From the NCBI GenBank assembly GCA_910575555.1, contig CAJTFX010000008.1, positions 152,930 to 216,929 of the forward strand: a stretch of DNA of 64,000 nucleotides, written 5' to 3'. This DNA is from Lachnospiraceae bacterium (GTDB taxonomy: Bacteria > Bacillota > Clostridia > Lachnospirales > Lachnospiraceae). Under the pieces are notes generated by a model. It was not told where the DNA came from. It saw only the letters and a program-made list of their open reading frames with translations, and made no database searches. Made by a program: the position numbers and the translations under genes. This document shows positions 1-8,076 of the stretch, in pieces (position 1 is the first letter of the stretch; the number at the start of each line of letters is the position of its first letter).

Positions 1-992
1 AAGTTTTCCCGTGTGGTTCCTCCCCAGGCATAAGTGACGGGCAGGCAGACCAAAGGCGGCTTGGGCATCATGTTTTCCTGGAGCAGCAGTTCCACGCACA
101 TTTCAGCAATGTCGGGCAGGGGCTGCACAATGGTAGAGCAGATATAATCCTGATCACCGAACATGCGGATGCCATCGAAGCCGATCACCTGCACGTCTTC
201 AGGGACTTGCTGATGCAGTTTGTCCAATATCTTTAAAACAGACCAGGCAACATTGTCTGTAACGCAGAAGATGCCGTCGAAAATCAGTTTTCCGTTTTGG
301 ATATGGTCTTTTAAAAATTTCTCGAATTCCTCAAAAGAATCTCCGTCATTTAATATTTTCATTTCATAAGTAAGGCCTCGGGCCAGGCAGCCGTTTTCAA
401 ATCCGGATTTCCGTTTGTTGGGTTCGTTGCTCAAAGAAGAGCCAATTCGCAGAAAAGCCACATGCTTACAGCCTAAATCAGCCAGTTTTTCAGCGGCAAG
501 CTGTCCTCCGGCAAAATTATCGCTGGCAACACAGGGGATGTTAGGCCCCATAGAACGGTCAATGGAGACAAACGGAATGTGTTCATCCACCAAAAGATTC
601 GGATTATAAGTCAGCCCTATGATGCCGTCTACTTTATTCTGCTGCGCCATTGTGACATATTCCTGCTCCTGGCTTAAATCAAAGTCTGTAGAGCACAGCA
701 GCATGCGGTAATTCCTTTTTAAAAGAGACAGATTAATATAGTAAGCCAGAGACGAAAAAAAGGGGGTTTTGGTATTGGGAATCAAAAGGGCGGCAGTGTA
801 AGTTCTGCTTGATTTGAGTCCCTGGGCGTAACTGTTCACCTGGTAATTTAATTTTTCAATGGCGGCTTCCACCCGGAGGCGGTAAGATTCTCCCACGGGC
901 AGCCCGTTTACTACTTTGGAGACAGTGCCCAGAGCGACGCCGGCTTCTTTTGCCACGTCTTTCATAGTGGGGACAGTCGTTTCTTTTTTCAT
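1..992 (-). CDS. LacI-family transcriptional repressor (3' end cut by window edge)
   Basis: Reverse-strand frame open from 992 to the window start (about 330 residues; the family is usually 330-350, so only a few C-terminal residues are missing). The N-terminus PTMKDVAKEAGVALGTVSKV is the LacI helix-turn-helix plus hinge start; a periplasmic-binding-protein-like sugar-sensing domain follows (AALLIPNT, DGIIGLTYNP, GFDGIRMFGDQ). The start at 992 is chosen over an in-frame ATG at 1010 because AGAAAGGA ends 7 bases before it. It is divergent from the sugar ABC/GH32 operon, and GAAACGTTA boxes lie in the shared intergenic region, so it is probably the operon's local repressor, perhaps also acting on itself. 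The effector sugar is inferred from context only. Confidence 0.9.
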   Translation of the reverse strand, partial: MKKETTVPTMKDVAKEAGVALGTVSKVVNGLPVGESYRLRVEAAIEKLNYQVNSYAQGLKSSRTYTAALLIPNTKTPFFSSLAYYINLSLLKRNYRMLLCSTDFDLSQEQEYVTMAQQNKVDGIIGLTYNPNLLVDEHIPFVSIDRSMGPNIPCVASDNFAGGQLAAEKLADLGCKHVAFLRIGSSLSNEPNKRKSGFENGCLARGLTYEMKILNDGDSFEEFEKFLKDHIQNGKLIFDGIFCVTDNVAWSVLKILDKLHQQVPEDVQVIGFDGIRMFGDQDYICSTIVQPLPDIAEMCVELLLQENMMPKPPLVCLPVTYAWGGTTREN

Positions 993-1095
993 TGTATATT
1001 CCTTTCTCATGACAATTATTTCAGATTGTTTTTTCTATGCCGTTATTATAATGGATAAAAATGAAAATGTAAAGAGAAAATGTGAAAAATATCGC

Positions 1096-1105
1096 GAAAC
1101 GTTAC
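1096..1105. promoter_or_regulatory. Upstream LacI-type operator half (GAAACGTTAC)
   Basis: GAAACGTTAC followed by ATGAAAC, in the 356-base gap between lacI and the ABC operon. The inverted form TAACGTTTC recurs at 1250-1258. Both resemble the AACGTT core bound by LacI/CcpA-type regulators. The rest of the gap (993-1348) is AT-rich with no plausible gene. Confidence 0.5.
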
Positions 1106-1204
1106 ATGAAACTTAGAAAATGGAAATATGTACAAAAATAGCAAAATATATTTGGTATAAATAACGAAAAGTATCAGTATTCACAATAAATAAACAATAC
1201 ATTG

Positions 1205-1258
1205 TTGACTTGGGAAAAAGATAATGATATATTTTAGTTACAGATAAAATAACGTTTC
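1205..1258 (+). promoter_or_regulatory. Promoter with downstream LacI-type operator
   Basis: TTGACT (1205-1210), 17-base spacer, TATATT (1228-1233). TAACGTTTCATGAAA begins at 1250, just past the expected transcription start, where repressor would block RNA polymerase. It drives the permease operon starting at 1349. Confidence 0.65.
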
Positions 1259-1348
1259 ATGAAAAAAGTGCGCACGATGGAACGAATATCCAGAAAAATA
1301 GATTATATTTCATGAAATTCTGGTATCTGAAAGAAAGGAGAGTAAATC

Positions 1349-2293
1349 ATGAAAAAACGAAAAACAGCTGCTTCCGGCTCGGTCATTGCAATGAGCGGGA
1401 AGCCCCTGAAAAAACGTATCATGGACAACTGGCAGTTATATGCAATGCTTTTAATTCCTGTAATATTGACTATTATATATAAGTACATACCGATGTATGG
1501 AATACAGATTGCTTTTCGGGATTACAAAGCCAGCCAGGGAATGTTCGGGAGTGAATGGGTGGGGTTGAAATGGTTTCAGCGTTTTTTTTCAGCGCCCACC
1601 TGTGTGAGAATGCTGTCAAATACCCTGTTGCTGAGTCTGTACAGCCTGTTATGGAGCTTTCCGATTCCCATTTTTCTGGCATTGATGCTGAATCAGGTAA
1701 GGTTTCAAAGGTTTAAGCGGGTTACCCAGACGATACTTTATGCGCCCCATTTTATTTCCACCATGGTAATCTGCGGTATGATCCGGATTTTTTTAAGTCC
1801 CTCCGGAGGGCTTTTAAATCTGATTCTCGGAAGCAGCGTTGACTTTCTGACAGAATCTTCGGCCTTCCGAAGCATTTATATCGCTTCCGGAATCTGGCAG
1901 GATGCAGGATGGGGAATTATCGTTTATATGGCCACCCTTTCCAACGTTGACATGTCCCTGTATGAAGCGGCGAAAGTGGATGGAGCTTCCCTGTTTCAGC
2001 GGATTATCCATATTGACATTCCGGAGCTTAAGTCCATTATGGTGCTGAATCTGATTATGAGCGCGGGAAATCTGATGAATGTGGGATTTGAGAAGGTATG
2101 GCTGCTGCAGACAGATTTGAACAAAGCCACCAGTGATGTGATTGCAGTGTATGTGTACCAACAGGGTATTGAAAACGCCAAGTACAGTTATTCCACTGCG
2201 GTGGGGCTGTTTAATACGGTGGTTAATATTATTCTGCTGATTGCAGTCAATAAGATTGCAGGCAAACTGTCCGAAGATACGAGTTTTGTTTAG
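1349..2293 (+). CDS. Sugar ABC transporter permease, LplB-type
   Basis: A 314-residue inner-membrane permease of the carbohydrate uptake (CUT1, MalF-like) class, in the LplB/YteP branch that works with very large lipoprotein binding proteins. About six hydrophobic segments are visible, beginning with YAMLLIPVILTIIYKYIPMY near residue 31. The EAA loop that docks on the ATPase reads EAAKVDGASLFQRI around residue 204. The start is preceded by AAAGGAG 8 bases upstream. It is first gene of an operon with a second permease, a binding protein and a GH32 enzyme. No ATPase gene is present locally, so a shared MsmK/UgpC-type ATPase encoded elsewhere is inferred. Confidence 0.9.
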   Translation: MKKRKTAASGSVIAMSGKPLKKRIMDNWQLYAMLLIPVILTIIYKYIPMYGIQIAFRDYKASQGMFGSEWVGLKWFQRFFSAPTCVRMLSNTLLLSLYSLLWSFPIPIFLALMLNQVRFQRFKRVTQTILYAPHFISTMVICGMIRIFLSPSGGLLNLILGSSVDFLTESSAFRSIYIASGIWQDAGWGIIVYMATLSNVDMSLYEAAKVDGASLFQRIIHIDIPELKSIMVLNLIMSAGNLMNVGFEKVWLLQTDLNKATSDVIAVYVYQQGIENAKYSYSTAVGLFNTVVNIILLIAVNKIAGKLSEDTSFV

Positions 2294-2303
2294 GAGGTGC
2301 GGT

Positions 2304-3212
2304 ATGAAAGCGAAAGCAAAAACAGGAAAATTATCAGGTTTTTCAGAACGAACCAGCGATATCATTCTGGTGGTGATATGTGTCATTATTTTATTGATTG
2401 TTGCCTATCCCCTGTATTATGTGCTAGTGGCTTCTGTGTCAGATCCTTATGACGTGTATGCGGGAAAAACATTTCTTTTGCCCAGTAAATTTTCATTGGA
2501 AGGGTACAAAGCGGTTTTTGCAGATCCCAATATTCTGACAGGGCTGCTGAATAGTTTTAAGTATACTGTTATCGGCACAGTTTTTTCTGTGGTGATGCTG
2601 TATCTGACAGCATATCCCCTCAGTGTGAAAAATTTGCCAGGCAGAAAGTTTTTCAGTATTTTCTTTATTATTACCATGTATTTCGGCGGGGGCCTGGTTC
2701 CTACTTATCTGATTGTAAAGGAAACCGGGCTGATTAACAACATGTGGTCGCTGTTTTTGCCGGGAGGCGTTGCAGTTGGAAATATGATTATCATGCGGAA
2801 CTTTTTTGAGAACAGCATTCCCAAAGAAATGATCGAGGCCGCAGAGATTGACGGCGCTTCCAAATGGACTACCTTTATCCGTATTGTTGTGCCTTTGAGC
2901 CGTTCCATTATGGCGGTTATGGTGGTGTTTTCCATGGTTGCTTACTGGAATGACTGGTTTACGTCAATGATTTACCTGCCGTCTCCGGAGCAGGCGCCGC
3001 TGCCTTTGGTTCTTCGAAATATTCTGATTAAAAGTTCTGCAAGCGCAAGCCAGGCCAGCACCATATCCGGCGGTTATGCTGAACTGAATAAGATGACGGA
3101 AATGATTAAATTTTCATCTATCATAATAGCGGCCGCTCCGATGCTGGTGATTTATCCCTTTGTGCAGAAATATTTTGAAAAAGGCTTTATGGCAGGTGCG
3201 GTAAAAGGCTGA
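2304..3212 (+). CDS. Sugar ABC transporter permease, LplC/YtcP-type
   Basis: A 302-residue second permease (MalG-like) forming a heterodimer with the preceding gene product. The start at 2304 follows TAGGAGGTGCGGT, so the longer open frame beginning at 2241 inside the previous gene is not used. Hydrophobic segments include DIILVVICVIILLIVAYPLY near the N-terminus; the EAA loop EAAEIDGASKWTTF is near residue 178. The C-terminus KYFEKGFMAGAVKG is the typical family ending. The gap to the upstream gene is 10 bases, indicating translational coupling. Confidence 0.9.
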   Translation: MKAKAKTGKLSGFSERTSDIILVVICVIILLIVAYPLYYVLVASVSDPYDVYAGKTFLLPSKFSLEGYKAVFADPNILTGLLNSFKYTVIGTVFSVVMLYLTAYPLSVKNLPGRKFFSIFFIITMYFGGGLVPTYLIVKETGLINNMWSLFLPGGVAVGNMIIMRNFFENSIPKEMIEAAEIDGASKWTTFIRIVVPLSRSIMAVMVVFSMVAYWNDWFTSMIYLPSPEQAPLPLVLRNILIKSSASASQASTISGGYAELNKMTEMIKFSSIIIAAAPMLVIYPFVQKYFEKGFMAGAVKG

Positions 3213-3329
3213 TTGCAGCCTGGAATTTATATGGCGGGTAATTCCGGAGTTTATAGACTGCGCGTAAAATTAATGCAGTTTAGAGGTTTTAATTGCCCGG
3301 AGGGTATCAAGCAGAAAGGAAGTCATGTT

Positions 3330-5003
3330 ATGAGAAAAAGAGGATTGCTGAAAAGGGTTATATCCTGTATGCTGATGGCGGGAATTGGACTGTCTATGAC
3401 AGCATGCGGCAATGATTACGGAAACCATGAAAAAGGGGTTGCCAATACAGACACCTCCCAGACTGATTTTTCAATTATGGGAGGAATGGGAGCCCTGAGC
3501 GTCAGTTATGATAAGAAGCCGATATTAAATCAGCTTCAGGAAGAAGCAGGGATTCGCATTGACTGGAATACCATGAGTGAATCTCTGGCAGAACAGGTCA
3601 ATATCCGGATTGCAGGCGGGGATCTGCCGGATGCGTTTATTGCAGTGGGATTTAACAACTATGATATTTCCCGCTATGGGGATGACGGAACTTTTATCGA
3701 CCTGTCTCCGTATCTGACCGAGGAATATATGCCGAATTTGTGTAAGATTCTGGAGGAAAATCCTGATATCCGCCGGGCAATCACCATGGATGACGGATAC
3801 ATTTACGGACTTCCTTCCGGAGAGCGCATGGGAACTGCCGGTATAGGAGCCGAGGAAGATTACAGTATCTATACCATTCCCCAGTTTTCCATGATAAATA
3901 AAGCGTGGCTGGACGAATTGGGACTTGAAGTGCCGACAACGCTGGACGAGCTTCATACAGCGCTGAAAGCGTTCAAAGATAATGATATGAGTGCAAAATA
4001 TTATGGCAACGCTCCGGGAAGCACTATTCCTATGAGTACAGGGTTTGATCAGTGGTGCTGGGGGCAGAATATTTTTTATGCAGGCTTTGGGTTTACTAAC
4101 TGGCCCAACGATGTGTGCAATGATCTTGTACTGAATGAGGATGGGAAAGTGGAATTTGTCTGCACTTCAGATGAATATCGGGCTGCGCTGACATATTTTC
4201 ATGACTGGTATGCGGAGGGGCTGATGGATGTGGAAATGTTCAGTCAGGATGACACCCAGCTGATTTCCAAATGTTCTCAGGGGTATGTGGGTGTTTCCAC
4301 CTGGTGGTATATTGAGGAGTTAATGGGAGATTATGCGAAGGATTATGTGTTTCTTCCGATTTTGGACGGCCCGGACGGCACGCACAATGTGACAGTGCGT
4401 ACCGGAGGTCCAATCAGCAGCGGGAACCTGAATATTACCAAAGCCTGCAAGAGTCCGGCAAACCTGCTGAAATATTTTGACAAATGGTATGCGCCGGAAA
4501 ATGTGATGCAGCTTCATTACGGGTCCATCGGCTCATACTTTACAAAACAGGATGAAAATGGCGTATGGCTGAGCATTACGGATGAAGAATCCCGGGAGAA
4601 ATTCGGAAAAAGTGCAGGAGAATTGCGGGGAGAACAAGAAGTATACGGGCCTAAACTTATTCTCAGTGATTATTATCTTACCACTTTCAAAATGGAAGAT
4701 CGGGCAATAGAAAGGCTGACAGATTTGAATGAATTCTGGATGCCCTTTGTGGACAGCTCTGTGACTTATCCGGTGGACTGCGTGTTTACCGGGGAAGAGC
4801 TGGATGATATAGACTGGTACAAGGCGGATTTTGAAAGCGCAGTATCCGAACAGGAGGGGCTATGGCTGAAAAACGGAGGGCCTGACGATGCAGAATGGGA
4901 AGCCTATGTGGAAAAATTGAAGAAAAAATGCGGTATGGATAAGCTTTTAAAAGTATATCAGGAGGCATATGACCGGTATGCCGGAATAGCAAGTGAAGAA
5001 TAG
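3330..5003 (+). CDS. Extracellular sugar-binding lipoprotein of the ABC transporter
   Basis: A 557-residue binding protein, much longer than MalE-type proteins (about 400) and typical of partners of LplB/LplC permeases. The basic N-terminus MRKRGLLKR, a hydrophobic core and the lipobox LSMTAC place the lipidated cysteine at residue 26, anchoring it outside the membrane. The start at 3330 is chosen because AGAAAGGA lies 10 bases upstream and it puts the signal peptide at the N-terminus; the open frame reaches back to 3213 but that part is not signal-like. With the adjacent GH32 enzyme and fructokinase, a sucrose or short fructan ligand is inferred. Confidence 0.88.
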   Translation: MRKRGLLKRVISCMLMAGIGLSMTACGNDYGNHEKGVANTDTSQTDFSIMGGMGALSVSYDKKPILNQLQEEAGIRIDWNTMSESLAEQVNIRIAGGDLPDAFIAVGFNNYDISRYGDDGTFIDLSPYLTEEYMPNLCKILEENPDIRRAITMDDGYIYGLPSGERMGTAGIGAEEDYSIYTIPQFSMINKAWLDELGLEVPTTLDELHTALKAFKDNDMSAKYYGNAPGSTIPMSTGFDQWCWGQNIFYAGFGFTNWPNDVCNDLVLNEDGKVEFVCTSDEYRAALTYFHDWYAEGLMDVEMFSQDDTQLISKCSQGYVGVSTWWYIEELMGDYAKDYVFLPILDGPDGTHNVTVRTGGPISSGNLNITKACKSPANLLKYFDKWYAPENVMQLHYGSIGSYFTKQDENGVWLSITDEESREKFGKSAGELRGEQEVYGPKLILSDYYLTTFKMEDRAIERLTDLNEFWMPFVDSSVTYPVDCVFTGEELDDIDWYKADFESAVSEQEGLWLKNGGPDDAEWEAYVEKLKKKCGMDKLLKVYQEAYDRYAGIASEE

Positions 5004-5026
5004 CAAATAGGGAGGGTTTCGAAGGT

Positions 5027-6523
5027 ATGAGCCAGACTTTACGTGATGCACGGAGATATGAAGAAATAACAGAAAAAAGGATTGAAGCAGAAGAGAAGCC
5101 GGGATTTCATTTGGCTGCGCGGGTGGGATGGATGAACGATCCCAACGGGTTTTCCTTTTATGGGGGTGAATATCATCTGTTTTACCAGTATCACCCCTAC
5201 AATTCCCATTGGGGCCCCATGCATTGGGGACATGCAGTCAGCGATGACCTGCTGCATTGGACTTATCTTCCGGCAGCATTGGCGCCGGATACCATATATG
5301 ACGAAGCGGGGTGTTTTTCTGGAAGTGCGGTGGAGCTTTCGAATGGCAGACAGCTTCTGATGTATACAGGTGTACATAAGGAGGTTCAGGCGGATGGCGG
5401 GCTGCGTGAAGTGCAGACTCAATGCATTGCCATTGGAGACGGAAGGGACTATGAAAAGTATCAGGGAAACCCGGTGTTGGATGAAAAAGATCTTCCGGAT
5501 GGCGGCAGCAAATATGATTTCAGAGACCCGAAAATGTGGAAAGCACCGGATGGAACCTTCCGGTGTGTGGTTGGAAACTGTGCGGCAGAAAGGGATGGGC
5601 AGATTCTCCTTTTCAGCAGCAGGGATGGACTGGACTGGAAGTACGAGAAGGTTCTGGCAGTCAATCACGGACGTTTTGGAAAAGCCTGGGAGTGTCCCGA
5701 TTTCTTTGAACTGGACGGGAAGCAGGTGCTTCTGACAAGCCCCATGGATATGCTTCCTAAAGGACTGGAGTATCACAATGGCAACGGAACCCTCTGTCTG
5801 ATTGGAACTTATGATGAAACGAAAGAAGTTTTTACGGAGGAGCAAAATCAGGCGGTAGATTACGGCATTGACTTCTATGCGCCTCAGACCCTTCTTGCGC
5901 CGGATGGCAGAAGGATTATGGTTGGCTGGATGCAGAACTGGGACACCTGTAATCTGCATTCTCCGGAACAGCCGTGGTTTGGACAGATGAGCCTGCCCCG
6001 GGAGCTTTCGGTGGTAGACGGAAGGCTGCTCCAGAAACCAATCCGGGAACTGGAAAACCTTCGCGGGAAAGAAGTAAAGCACGAAAATGTTACTTTTTCA
6101 GGGCTCACAAAATTAGACGGAATCCAGGGAAGGAAAATTGATATGGAACTGTCTGTCCGTCCCCTGGATGAAGAGAATATGTATCGGAAATTTGTAGTCC
6201 GGTTTGCCCAAAATAATACTTACCACACTGCGGTAAGCTTTCGTCCCCTGGAATCCATTGTAAAAATAGATCGGAAGTTTTCAGGGAGCAGAAGGGCAAT
6301 TATCCATCAGCGACGCAGCCGGGTGAACAGCAGGAACGGAGAAATCAAATTGCGGATTATCCTGGATACGTTCAGTGCAGAAGTGTTTGTCAATGACGGG
6401 GAACATGTATTATCTGCAACTATTTATACTGATAAGGAAGCGGATGGCATTTCTTTTCTTGCGGACGGCATAGCCACTATAGATGTGGTGAAGTATGATT
6501 TGCTGATGGAGGAACGGAAATGA
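5027..6523 (+). CDS. GH32 beta-fructofuranosidase / sucrose(-6-phosphate) hydrolase
   Basis: A 498-residue cytoplasmic enzyme (no signal peptide) hydrolysing terminal beta-fructosides such as sucrose or fructo-oligosaccharides. All three GH32 blocks are present: WMNDPNG with nucleophile Asp38, FRDPKMW near residue 165 with the stabilising Asp, and ECPDFF near 222 with the acid/base Glu. The C-terminal beta-sandwich module runs from about residue 340. The preceding GGGAGGG supports the ATG at 5027, and its last codons overlap the kinase start (ATGA). Import by ABC rather than PTS suggests an unphosphorylated substrate, so sucrose-6-phosphate hydrolase is the less likely label. Confidence 0.92.
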   Translation: MSQTLRDARRYEEITEKRIEAEEKPGFHLAARVGWMNDPNGFSFYGGEYHLFYQYHPYNSHWGPMHWGHAVSDDLLHWTYLPAALAPDTIYDEAGCFSGSAVELSNGRQLLMYTGVHKEVQADGGLREVQTQCIAIGDGRDYEKYQGNPVLDEKDLPDGGSKYDFRDPKMWKAPDGTFRCVVGNCAAERDGQILLFSSRDGLDWKYEKVLAVNHGRFGKAWECPDFFELDGKQVLLTSPMDMLPKGLEYHNGNGTLCLIGTYDETKEVFTEEQNQAVDYGIDFYAPQTLLAPDGRRIMVGWMQNWDTCNLHSPEQPWFGQMSLPRELSVVDGRLLQKPIRELENLRGKEVKHENVTFSGLTKLDGIQGRKIDMELSVRPLDEENMYRKFVVRFAQNNTYHTAVSFRPLESIVKIDRKFSGSRRAIIHQRRSRVNSRNGEIKLRIILDTFSAEVFVNDGEHVLSATIYTDKEADGISFLADGIATIDVVKYDLLMEERK

Positions 6524-7486
6524 AAGGAACAGATGTAACGGCATTGGGGGAACTGCTGATTGATTTTATTCAGAATGATGAGAGCAGACAGGGGAATCCT
6601 ATCTTTGAGGCAAACCCAGGCGGAGCGCCCTGCAATGTGCTGGCGATGCTTGCCGGGCTTGGGCACAGGGTATCCTTCGTCGGGAAGGTTGGAAAGGATT
6701 CCTTTGGGAGCTGGCTGAAGGATGTTATTGGAGATGTAGGAATTTGCACGGATCATCTGTATATGGATGATAAAGTGCACACAACCCTGGCGATGGTACA
6801 TACCTTTTCCGATGGGGACAGGGATTTTTCCTTCTACCGGAACCCCGGGGCTGACATGATGCTGACGGAGGAAGAAGTTCCGGAGGAAATCATCCGGGAT
6901 TCTAAAATATTCCATTTCGGAACTCTGTCCATGACTCATGAAACTGTGCGGAAAGCAACTCAAAAAGCAATCCGTATTGCAAAAGAGGCGGGCGCCCTGA
7001 TTTCCTTTGACCCGAACCTTCGGCCGCCCCTGTGGGAAACATTGGAGGATGCCAGGGCACAAGTGATTTATGGCCTTGGGCAATGTGACATCTTAAAGAT
7101 TTCTGACAATGAAATCCAATGGCTGTCAGGCAAAGAGGATTTTACAAAAAGGAGTGGAGTGGGTGAATGAAAGTTTTCAGATTCCGTTGATTCTGGTTTC
7201 TATGGGCCGGGCAGGGAGCCGGGCATATTACAAGGGGAAAATGGTGGAAGTAGAGCCGTTTTTGCAGGAAAATACCATAGAGGCAACAGGTGCTGGGGAT
7301 ACCTTCTGCGGGTGCGTATTGCATTATATTCTGGAACATGGCCTGGAGGAACTGACGAAAGCGGATTTGGTAGAAATGCTTACCTTTGCCAACAGTGCAG
7401 CTTCCCTGATTACTACCAGAAAGGGAGCTTTGCGGGTAATGCCGTCTAAGGAAGAGGTTTTTCGCAATATGTGTTCACAAAAGTAG
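6520..7486 (+). pseudogene. PfkB-family fructokinase, frame interrupted by one extra base
   Basis: The first frame (6520-7170) begins TALGELLIDFIQ and carries the PfkB N-terminal signature GGAPCNVLAMLAGLGHRVSF. The second (+1) frame continues to 7486 and holds the ATP/anion-hole motif ATGAGDTFCG. Joining them at the run of five A (7146-7150) gives an unbroken family-length protein of about 321 residues, reading ...EDFTKGVEWVNESFQIP. As written, frame 0 stops at 7170 before the catalytic Asp. It is the last gene of the sucrose operon and would phosphorylate the fructose released by GH32. It may be a true disruption, a base-call error in the homopolymer, or a +1 slip site at AAA-AGG. Confidence 0.75.
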
Positions 7487-7546
7487 ACGGCACTGTTGTG
7501 CAAAAACAAAAGGATTCGCAGTGACATAAGCGCCGGAAGAATAAGG

Positions 7547-7591
7547 GCAGAGCGGTAGATTCGTAAAATGATTTGCCGCTTTGCTCTTTTT
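7547..7591 (+). terminator. Rho-independent terminator of the sucrose operon
   Basis: GCAGAGCGGTA (7547-7557) pairs with TGCCGCTTTGC (7574-7584), followed by TCTTTTTG. It lies 60 bases after the kinase stop and ends the operon. Confidence 0.65.
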
Positions 7592-7703
7592 GTGTGCAAT
7601 TATTTTCAGAGGCGCTTTAGTAGTGTGTTTTTTGATTGGTTCATACGGTATAACTGTTTCAAAGCTGTTAAATGATTTCTTTTTGTCAGCTTAAAAATTT
7701 TCC

Positions 7704-7732
7704 TTGCAATATACCCCCATAGGGTATATAAT
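7704..7732 (+). promoter_or_regulatory. csoR-copA promoter with embedded CsoR operator
   Basis: TTGCAA (7704-7709), 17-base spacer, TATAAT (7727-7732). The spacer holds TATACCC-CCATA-GGGTATA (7710-7728), a near-textbook CsoR operator (a TACCCC/GGGGTA dyad). Occupancy by apo-CsoR would cover the promoter, and copper would release it. Confidence 0.85.
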
Positions 7733-7755
7733 GATTTCAGGAAGGAGGAATACAG

Positions 7756-8064
7756 ATGGCAGAAGAAATGGAATACTGCAGTTGCCACAGAACCAAAGAA
7801 CGTTCTGAAAAAGAATATAAAGATTTAATCAACCGTCTGAACCGGATCGAAGGACAGATCCGCGGCATCAAAGGAATGGTGGAAAAAGATGTGTATTGTC
7901 CGGACATTCTGATTCAGGTGGCGGCGGCCAATGCGGCCTTAAACAGTTTTAATAAAGTTCTGCTGGCGAATCATATAAAGACCTGCGTGACCGATGATAT
8001 TCGGAAAGGGCGGGAGGAAACTGTGGATGAACTGCTGACAGTCCTTCAGAAATTGATGAAATAA
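7756..8064 (+). CDS. csoR: Copper-sensing repressor CsoR
   Basis: A 102-residue all-helical metal-responsive repressor. The Cu(I) ligands of the family are at the expected spacing: Cys48 (VYCPD), His73 (ANHIK) and Cys77 (KTC), matching the 25/29 spacing of C36-H61-C65 in the mycobacterial protein. An extra N-terminal CSCH cluster (residues 8-11) is also present. It sits directly behind its own operator/promoter and 12 bases ahead of copA, so it autoregulates the copper export operon. The start follows GGAAGGAGG. Confidence 0.93.
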   Translation: MAEEMEYCSCHRTKERSEKEYKDLINRLNRIEGQIRGIKGMVEKDVYCPDILIQVAAANAALNSFNKVLLANHIKTCVTDDIRKGREETVDELLTVLQKLMK

Positions 8065-8076
8065 AGAGGTGATAAT

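Noticed and set aside
5039..6082. 347-residue reverse-strand frame opposite the GH32 gene
   Set aside because: No ribosome site and a composition typical of a mirror frame; GH32 motifs on the forward strand account for the sequence.
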